Assembly: GCA_003158495.1 (NCBI GenBank)
Contig: PMJT01000223.1
Coordinates: 1-12,881 of the forward strand
DNA length: 12,881 nt
Origin: Chloroflexota bacterium
GTDB lineage: Bacteria > Chloroflexota > Limnocylindria > Limnocylindrales > CSP1-4
Reading direction: 5' to 3'
A model generated the notes under the pieces. That model ran no database searches, was not told the DNA's origin, and saw only the letters and a program-made list of their open reading frames with translations. Positions 8,187 to 12,881 of the stretch are shown here, in pieces. The translations under genes and the position numbers were made by a program. Position 1 is the stretch's first letter. Each line of letters opens with the position of its first letter.

Positions 8187-9386
8187 TCAGCCCTCGTGGT
8201 CGGGCAGTGACGGGTGGAGTATCGGCGGCGCGGGCGGGATCTCCGCGGTGAAGCCGGGCGGCAGCTGGCCCTGGGCCGCGAGTCGGCGGATCACGAAGCC
8301 GTAGTAGGCCTCTACGCGGGCCGTGACCTTCTCCCAGCTGAACTGCTGGGCCCGTTCCAGGCCGGCGGCGCCCATGCGCTCGCGCAGCGTCGGATCTTCC
8401 AGCAACTCCAGGATGCCGCCGGCGAGGGCCTTGGCGTCGTGAGGCGGCACGAGGATAGCCTGCCGGCCGCGCTGGACGACGCCCTTGTAGCCGTGGATGT
8501 CGCTGCACACGATCGGCGTTCCCGCCGCCATCGCTTCCAGCAGCACGATGCCGAAAGATTCGCGGCCGGTGGCCGGAGACACGAATATGTCCGCCGTCTT
8601 GAACAGCTGGGCCTTTTCGGCGTCGCTGACCCGGCCCAGAAAGAACACGTTCTGGAGGCCGCGGGTCATGACGTAGCGGCGTGCCTCCCGTTCCTGCGGC
8701 CCCGCGCCCACGATGAGGAGGCGGGCCTCGCCGCCCCCCTTGCGGACGAGCCGGAAGGCCTTGAGCAGGTGAGGCAGGCCCTTGCGGTCCTCCAGGCGGC
8801 CGACGAAAAGGATGTTCGGGCAGCCGTCCTGCCAGCGGGCGATCGGCACCGCGCGCTGGTATCGGCCGACGTTCACGCCATTGGGGATGACCTTGAAGTC
8901 GCCGGGGAAGAATCGGTCGGCGAAGTGGCGGGCGGCCGCGCTCACGGCGATGCGGCCGTGGAGCCGGTCGGCATAACGGTTCAGCGTCCGTTTGCCGAGC
9001 TCCATTGCCGGGGAGAATCCGGCATAGGCGTGGAATGTGGCGATGTTCACGCTGGTGGATTGGCGCAGGACCACGAGCGACAGGAACGGTACGAAGGGTT
9101 CGTGGAAGTGGAGCAGGTCGAAATGCTCCTCGTCCAGCACCCTCTGGACCTGCGACACGTATCGGGGGGAAAGCGTGATCGTCCCCACCGAGCCATTGCT
9201 CGGAACGCTGAATCCCTTGCCGATGCGAATGATGTCGCCCTCGGATGAGCGCTGCAGGCCGTGGCTGCTGGTGAGGATCCGGACGTCGTGGTCGTGCTGG
9301 CGGAGGTTCTCGTAGAGGAACCGGACATGCTCGTTTACGCCGCCCGGCACTGGATAGACGTACGGCGTGACGAGGCCGATCTTCAT
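8187..9386 (-). CDS. pimA: PimA-like phosphatidylinositol alpha-mannosyltransferase (GT4)
   Basis: The 399-aa, two-domain GT-B protein is close in length to mycobacterial PimA. PimA transfers mannose from GDP-mannose to the inositol of phosphatidylinositol on the cytoplasmic face, starting PIM synthesis. Visible matches are PYVYPVPGGVNEH at the N-terminus (PGGV 14-17), VPSNGSV 61-67 and DLLHFHEP 90-97. Further matches are ATFHA (His119, equivalent to PimA His118), IPNGVNV and GRLEDRKG (Arg197, Lys202, nucleotide-phosphate contacts). The EX7E motif ESFGIVLLE is at Glu276-Glu284, followed by AMAAGTP. ATG 9386 was chosen because it overlaps the upstream stop (ATGA) and has GGAGGAG 8 nt before it. 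It is the last gene of the operon. The INO1 gene in the same run supports an inositol-lipid acceptor. Another GT4 specificity remains possible. Confidence 0.82.
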   Translation of the reverse strand: MKIGLVTPYVYPVPGGVNEHVRFLYENLRQHDHDVRILTSSHGLQRSSEGDIIRIGKGFSVPSNGSVGTITLSPRYVSQVQRVLDEEHFDLLHFHEPFVPFLSLVVLRQSTSVNIATFHAYAGFSPAMELGKRTLNRYADRLHGRIAVSAAARHFADRFFPGDFKVIPNGVNVGRYQRAVPIARWQDGCPNILFVGRLEDRKGLPHLLKAFRLVRKGGGEARLLIVGAGPQEREARRYVMTRGLQNVFFLGRVSDAEKAQLFKTADIFVSPATGRESFGIVLLEAMAAGTPIVCSDIHGYKGVVQRGRQAILVPPHDAKALAGGILELLEDPTLRERMGAAGLERAQQFSWEKVTARVEAYYGFVIRRLAAQGQLPPGFTAEIPPAPPILHPSLPDHEG

Positions 9387-10264
9387 GCGAACGGCTCCTC
9401 CGGCTCGCGGCGGTCCGCCGGTCCTGCGGGCCGGGTCCGACCCTCCCCGGAGAGGTATTCGTGTTCGCGCTGGCGCTGCAGGGCCAGCTGGTCGCCCGGC
9501 ACGCCGAGGTCGCGCGGCAGATCGTTGCCGAGGATCGTGCGGCTGCCCCAGCGTCGCACGTCGCGGACCTGCTTGCGGACCTGGCGGGTGTAGATCACGG
9601 CCTCGCGAACGAAGCCCCAGTCGACGCATCCGCCGCTGGTCGTCTTATCGAGGATCGCGCGCCGATAGTCGTCGGCCGTGGAGCCCGGGAAGTAGGTCCG
9701 GCCGTCGCCGATGGTGTCGAGCGTGTGGCCGTCGCTGTTGCCCACCAGCGGCAGGCCCAGTTCGAGCGCCAGCCTGATCGTCGCCGTGCGGCCGTAGCGC
9801 CCGGCGGTGGAGGGGTTGAAGCCCTCGAGCGCGTCCCAGTACACAAGCGGATCGCGCGATTTGTGGACGCGCAGGATGGCGTGCTTCCGCATCCCTTTGG
9901 TGAACGCCGAGAAGGGGTGCGGCACCATGGCCAGGCCGCCCTGCTCGTGGATCTCGGCAACCGTCGTTTCGAGGCGCTGGCCGCGCTTGAGGCGGGCCTG
10001 GAGGAAGACACCGAGCAGGTGACCGCTGCGGGTCGTGACCTCCTCCGCCACGACGACCTCTACCCGGCTGCCGCGCTCCTGGGCCAGGCGCCGGCATTCG
10101 ACCGCGGCCTCTATGCGCTCGTGGTCGGCGACGGCGATCACGTCGAGGTCCGTTCGGTGCTCGACGTAGTCCAGGATCTCGGCGGCCGAAGCCGTCCCAT
10201 CCGACGCGAGCGAATGGATGTGCATGTCCGCCTGGCCGCGCCGCGGCGTCTCGCCGTTCGTCAC
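9383..10264 (-). CDS. PHP-domain metal-dependent phosphoesterase
   Basis: The 293-aa protein has a full set of PHP metal-ligand motifs: DMHIHS (His15, His17), SDG (Asp22), ADHERI (Asp47, His48), AEEV with GHLLG (Glu75, His82), VPHP (His116) and NSDGH (Asp178, His180). The family includes histidinol phosphatase and the nucleoside-diphosphate/oligonucleotide phosphatase TrpH. It hydrolyses phosphate esters with a two- or three-metal centre in the cytoplasm. The last ~70 residues are charged and lack a recognised domain. GTG 10264 was chosen because it overlaps the upstream stop (GTGA) and has GGAGG 6 nt before it; longer in-frame starts would run into the acyltransferase gene. The setting between acyltransferase and PimA-like genes suggests a phosphatase of the inositol-lipid route, for example acting on phosphatidylinositol phosphate. 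That substrate is inference. Confidence 0.82.
   Translation of the reverse strand: MTNGETPRRGQADMHIHSLASDGTASAAEILDYVEHRTDLDVIAVADHERIEAAVECRRLAQERGSRVEVVVAEEVTTRSGHLLGVFLQARLKRGQRLETTVAEIHEQGGLAMVPHPFSAFTKGMRKHAILRVHKSRDPLVYWDALEGFNPSTAGRYGRTATIRLALELGLPLVGNSDGHTLDTIGDGRTYFPGSTADDYRRAILDKTTSGGCVDWGFVREAVIYTRQVRKQVRDVRRWGSRTILGNDLPRDLGVPGDQLALQRQREHEYLSGEGRTRPAGPADRREPEEPFA
9395..9401 (-). promoter_or_regulatory. Ribosome binding site GGAGGAG of the pimA-like gene
   Basis: GGAGGAG on the minus strand lies 8 nt before ATG 9386 and inside the end of the PHP gene. It fixes the start at MKIGLV rather than at the longer open frame that extends upstream to 9629. Confidence 0.75.
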
Positions 10265-11277
10265 GCTAAGCCTCCGTTGACGCGCATCTCCGATTTCTCC
10301 AAGTCTGGCCAGATCGGGTGGAAGAGGGCCAGCCACTGCTCGGGTGCGTCGACGATGAAATCTTCGAACTGCCGCGCTTCGTCGCGAAGCATTGCCCTGC
10401 TCCGCTCCCGCCGGGACGCACCTTCCGATGCCGGCAGCGGCAGCAGCTTGCCACGATAGCGACCCGGCGCGGTCCGGCGCACGGCCCCTATGCACACCGG
10501 GGCGCCCGACTCGGCTGCCATGAGTGCGGGTCCGGCCGGAATCTTCGTAATCGCGCCGAACATCTCGACCTCGATGCCGCCGCCGGTGATGTCGCGGTCG
10601 GCAACGAGCCCCACCGGCTCGTTGCGGCGAAGAGCGGCGATCAGCTCGCGCGGGGCGTCGGCGAGGCTCACGATCGTTGTCCCCACGGCGGCCCGGGTCG
10701 AGTAGATATAGCGCTGGATGCGGGGATTGGCGACGAACTCCATCGGCGTCACGAGCGCCCCCACTCCCTGGACCGCCAGCATCCCCGGCATCTCGATGGC
10801 GCCGAAGTGCATGCCGACCAGGATCATCGCCCGCCGCGTGCCGAGGAGCTCGGCGACGGCCTCCGGCGTCTCAACGATCAGGCGTTCGCTGATCCAGCGG
10901 GCATCGCAGCCCGGAGCTCTCGCCAGCTCGACGCTGTAGTAGGCGTGATGGCGGAAGGCGTCCTTGACGAGTTGCTCGAGTGCGGCCGGATCCGTCGCGG
11001 CGCGGCGGTACCGCTCATCGCCGCGGCCATTGGCCGCCATCCACGTAACCACTCGGCGGAGGTTACGGCGGGCGTGGTCGCGGCGGCTCCTTGAAGAGCG
11101 GTAGGAGGCGCGTCCGGCGATGCCGGCGAGCGGCCAGACGATGCGCTCGGGGAGATGGAGGAGGAGCTTCATGCCGCCGATGGCCGTGAAAGCCGTCAGC
11201 TCCTCGACGACCCTGCGGCGCAGGCGACGGCGAGGAGCTGAGTGGCTGTCGCGTGAAGGGGCGGCCGGGGCGGTCAT
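10261..11277 (-). CDS. LpxL/PatA-like lysophospholipid acyltransferase (second of a pair)
   Basis: The 338-aa protein is of the LpxL/HtrB (LPLAT) family, slightly longer than the usual ~300 aa. The catalytic HX4E is in GMHFGAIEM (His157-Glu162). It is followed by VADRDITGGG (~224-233), the MFG turn and IPAGPALMA (~246-254), the usual order in the family, and near the end by EQWLALFHPIWP. A short Arg-rich N-terminus precedes a hydrophobic stretch at ~34-58 that should bind the inner membrane. These enzymes move an acyl chain from acyl-CoA or acyl-ACP to a lipid hydroxyl. In mycobacteria PatA, a member of this family encoded beside pimA, acylates the mannose of PIM. A PIM-like acceptor is the best inference here. 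ATG 11277 overlaps the upstream stop (ATGA); its ribosome site is weak, suggesting translational coupling. Confidence 0.82.
   Translation of the reverse strand: MTAPAAPSRDSHSAPRRRLRRRVVEELTAFTAIGGMKLLLHLPERIVWPLAGIAGRASYRSSRSRRDHARRNLRRVVTWMAANGRGDERYRRAATDPAALEQLVKDAFRHHAYYSVELARAPGCDARWISERLIVETPEAVAELLGTRRAMILVGMHFGAIEMPGMLAVQGVGALVTPMEFVANPRIQRYIYSTRAAVGTTIVSLADAPRELIAALRRNEPVGLVADRDITGGGIEVEMFGAITKIPAGPALMAAESGAPVCIGAVRRTAPGRYRGKLLPLPASEGASRRERSRAMLRDEARQFEDFIVDAPEQWLALFHPIWPDLEKSEMRVNGGLA
10271..10275 (-). promoter_or_regulatory. Ribosome binding site GGAGG of the PHP gene
   Basis: GGAGG on the minus strand lies 6 nt upstream of GTG 10264, within the last codons of the upstream acyltransferase. 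With the GTGA overlap it supports this GTG over the open-frame extension to 10495. Confidence 0.7.
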
Positions 11278-12554
11278 TTCGCCGCTGGCTGGTCTGGGGC
11301 ACCGTCGGGGGCCGGATCGCGGCCAACGGTGCGGCCGCCCTTCGAGCCGTTCGAGCCGTTGCCGTTGGGAGCGGCGCCCTTTGCGTCGTTTGCCATGGCC
11401 GCGATGTGTCGGGCCTCCAGGCGTGCAGCTTCTTCGGCGGTCGCCGGCCAGATCGGCTTGAAGTTATACCACTGCTCCGGGGCCGGAGAGATGTGGTTTT
11501 CGAGCGCGTCGGCGATCTTCTGGGTGGCGATGGCGATGTCCGCCGGGGAATCCGACGCAACGAGGATCGGGTCGTCGGCAGCGGCGCGGAAGGTTCCGTC
11601 CGGCTGGCGGTTGATCGAGAAGGGGACGATGGAGGAGCCGTGCTTGGCGGCGAGGATCGCTGGACCGGCCGGCAGCGTCGTCCACGAGCCGAACATCTTT
11701 ACCGGGATGCCGTCCTCGCGATAACCCCAGTCAACGAGAAGGACGAGGCCTTCGTGGCGTCGGAGAGCGCCGAACACGCCGCGCAGGTTGCGCCACGCGA
11801 TCATCTTGACGCCCCAGCTCTCGCGCTGGCGCGAGAAGAGCTCGTACAACTCCCGGTAGGAGCTGTCGTCGCCCACGACGTTGATCTCGAGGCCGTGCTT
11901 GGCGAAGCCGGCGGCTGCGGCCTCGTTGTTGCCGAGGTGCGCGGCCACGAGGACGATGCCATCGGATTCCTTGTAGATCTCGATGAACCGGTCGAGGCTG
12001 TGGACCTCGAGCAGCCCTTCGACCTGGGCCGGCTTCATCCAGGGCAGACGCATCAATTCCATGATGTAGCGGGAGTAGTTGCGGTACGCCGCCCTGGCCA
12101 TGCGGCCGGCGGCCTTGTCATTCGGTGGGACTCCGAGGACGTGGCCGAAATTCGCTCGCAACCAGCGGCGCCGCTGCGGGCTCGCCGCGTAGTAGCCGAT
12201 CACCGATGCCCCGCCGCCGACCCGGTACGTCAGACCAGCGGGGAGATGGCCGACGATCCACGAGGAAGTCCGCCACAGGCTGACGGCGATGACGCCGCCC
12301 AGGTGCGCACCGAAGGTCACCTTCTCCATACGGTGCGGCGCCACGAACTTCTTCGTGGCCTCGGGCGGGGCGTCTTGTGAGGCACGGGACGCGCCGCGGG
12401 GCGTGGCGAGGCGGCGCCGGGCGGCGGGGCTCTCGCCACCGTTGCCGGACGCCGCCACGTTCTTTCCTATGTCGCCGGGGGCGGTGGAGGCGGCGCCGGC
12501 ATGGCCGACGCCGCTCACCGATTCGGGACCGGCGTTGTTGAGTTCCTGAGTCAC
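11274..12554 (-). CDS. LpxL/PatA-like acyltransferase with disordered extensions (first of a pair)
   Basis: The 426-aa protein has the acyltransferase core at ~76-375: HX4E in VAAHLGNNEA (His206-Glu211), LVDWGYREDG (~273-282), MFG, LPAGPAILA (~294-302) and PEQWYNFKPIWP. The core has the same order of motifs as the next gene but a different sequence, so the pair is an old duplication or two distinct activities. Where the partner has DRD this protein has DWG. About 70 N-terminal residues and ~45 C-terminal residues (NGNGSNGSKGG-like) are low-complexity and unusual for the family. GTG 12554 was chosen because it overlaps the INO1 stop (GTGA), with GAGG 4 nt before it. A start at Met76 would remove the N-terminal extension but lose the overlap. 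The acceptor is probably a mannosylated or inositol lipid, by context only. Confidence 0.8.
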   Translation of the reverse strand: MTQELNNAGPESVSGVGHAGAASTAPGDIGKNVAASGNGGESPAARRRLATPRGASRASQDAPPEATKKFVAPHRMEKVTFGAHLGGVIAVSLWRTSSWIVGHLPAGLTYRVGGGASVIGYYAASPQRRRWLRANFGHVLGVPPNDKAAGRMARAAYRNYSRYIMELMRLPWMKPAQVEGLLEVHSLDRFIEIYKESDGIVLVAAHLGNNEAAAAGFAKHGLEINVVGDDSSYRELYELFSRQRESWGVKMIAWRNLRGVFGALRRHEGLVLLVDWGYREDGIPVKMFGSWTTLPAGPAILAAKHGSSIVPFSINRQPDGTFRAAADDPILVASDSPADIAIATQKIADALENHISPAPEQWYNFKPIWPATAEEAARLEARHIAAMANDAKGAAPNGNGSNGSKGGRTVGRDPAPDGAPDQPAAK

Positions 12555-12881
12555 TTGGCCTCTACGAGGGCGGGCTTTCCGCCGCGGGCCGGGGCGTTCT
12601 TCTTGACCTTCTTGGCGAGGGTCTCGGTGCCGTTGAGGGCCTCGTTGTCCTCGCCGCGGATGAAGGCCTGGACACGGTTATAGGCGATGTCGTCGGGCAT
12701 CTGGATGGGCGGGGACTTCTTCAGGTACGCCGAGGGCGCCACGAGGGTGCCCTTGAGGCCGCGATCGAGGCCCAGGCGCAGGCAGCGCAGGGCATCGATC
12801 ACGACACCGGCGGAGTTGGGGCTGTCCCAGACTTCGAGCTTCATCTCGCACTTGAGAGGCACGTCACCAAAGGTCGTGCCC
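12551..12881 (-). CDS. ino1: myo-Inositol-1-phosphate synthase, C-terminal part (5' end outside window)
   Basis: The minus-strand frame enters from the right edge and ends at 12551, giving the last ~109 residues. GTTFGDVPLKCEMKLEV, WDSPNSAGVVIDALRC, LALDRG-like LGLDRGLKG and APSAYLKKSPPIQ are typical of the C-terminal region of INO1 (MIPS) from actinobacteria and archaea. The enzyme converts glucose 6-phosphate to inositol 1-phosphate with NAD+, in the cytoplasm. The conserved Lys before VWDSPNSAG belongs to the active-site region. The last ~35 residues (Lys/Ala-rich, KKVKKNAPARGG) go beyond the usual end near the FI motif and look disordered. The stop overlaps the GTG of the acyltransferase. 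Inositol 1-phosphate is the head group for phosphatidylinositol-phosphate synthesis, which links the gene to the PimA-like enzyme four genes on. Confidence 0.88.
   Translation of the reverse strand, partial: GTTFGDVPLKCEMKLEVWDSPNSAGVVIDALRCLRLGLDRGLKGTLVAPSAYLKKSPPIQMPDDIAYNRVQAFIRGEDNEALNGTETLAKKVKKNAPARGGKPALVEAK

Noticed and set aside
8214..9248. 344-codon plus-strand open frame antisense to the PimA-like gene
   Set aside because: No recognisable domain and biased composition, while the minus strand carries a complete GT4 enzyme with a good ribosome site.
11253..12380. 375-codon plus-strand open frame antisense to the first acyltransferase
   Set aside because: No coherent motifs, and it covers the conserved HX4E and PAGPA regions of the minus-strand acyltransferase.

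Overview
This is a 12.9-kb, high-GC window that is coding almost from end to end. It most resembles a chromosomal envelope-glycolipid locus of a high-GC bacterium such as a Chloroflexota (Limnocylindria-like) or an actinobacterium. The lineage is an inference from base composition, GTG/TTG starts and the gene families present (INO1, PimA-like transferase, PMT-type mannosyltransferase). No RNA gene, mobile element or CRISPR array was seen.

Layout. (1) Positions 1-1674, minus strand: the N-terminal 558 codons of a multi-pass membrane protein of the lipid-linked glycosyltransferase (GT-C) type, running off the left edge. (2) Positions 1704-8114, plus strand, divergent from it: one very long gene (2136 aa) fusing two GT-C membrane modules. 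The second module is a recognisable protein O-mannosyltransferase (PMT, GT39) whose first extracytoplasmic loop carries a beta-propeller-like insert of about 450 residues, itself split by a Ser/Pro-rich linker. (3) Positions 8187-12881, minus strand, convergent with it: a tightly packed operon read right to left. It holds the end of myo-inositol-1-phosphate synthase (INO1), two LpxL/PatA-like acyltransferases, a PHP-domain phosphoesterase and a PimA-like phosphatidylinositol mannosyltransferase. All four junctions are 4-nt stop/start overlaps (GTGA or ATGA).

How it fits together. INO1 makes inositol 1-phosphate and the last gene matches the enzyme that adds the first mannose to phosphatidylinositol. 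The acyltransferases could acylate the resulting mannoside, and the PHP protein is a candidate phosphatase in the same route. The operon therefore looks like a phosphatidylinositol-mannoside (PIM-like) pathway. No phosphatidylinositol-phosphate synthase (CDP-alcohol phosphatidyltransferase) lies in the window. The neighbouring GT-C proteins probably use polyprenol-phosphate sugars outside the membrane, for protein O-mannosylation or envelope glycan building. Substrates and physiology are inferred; family assignments are read from motifs.
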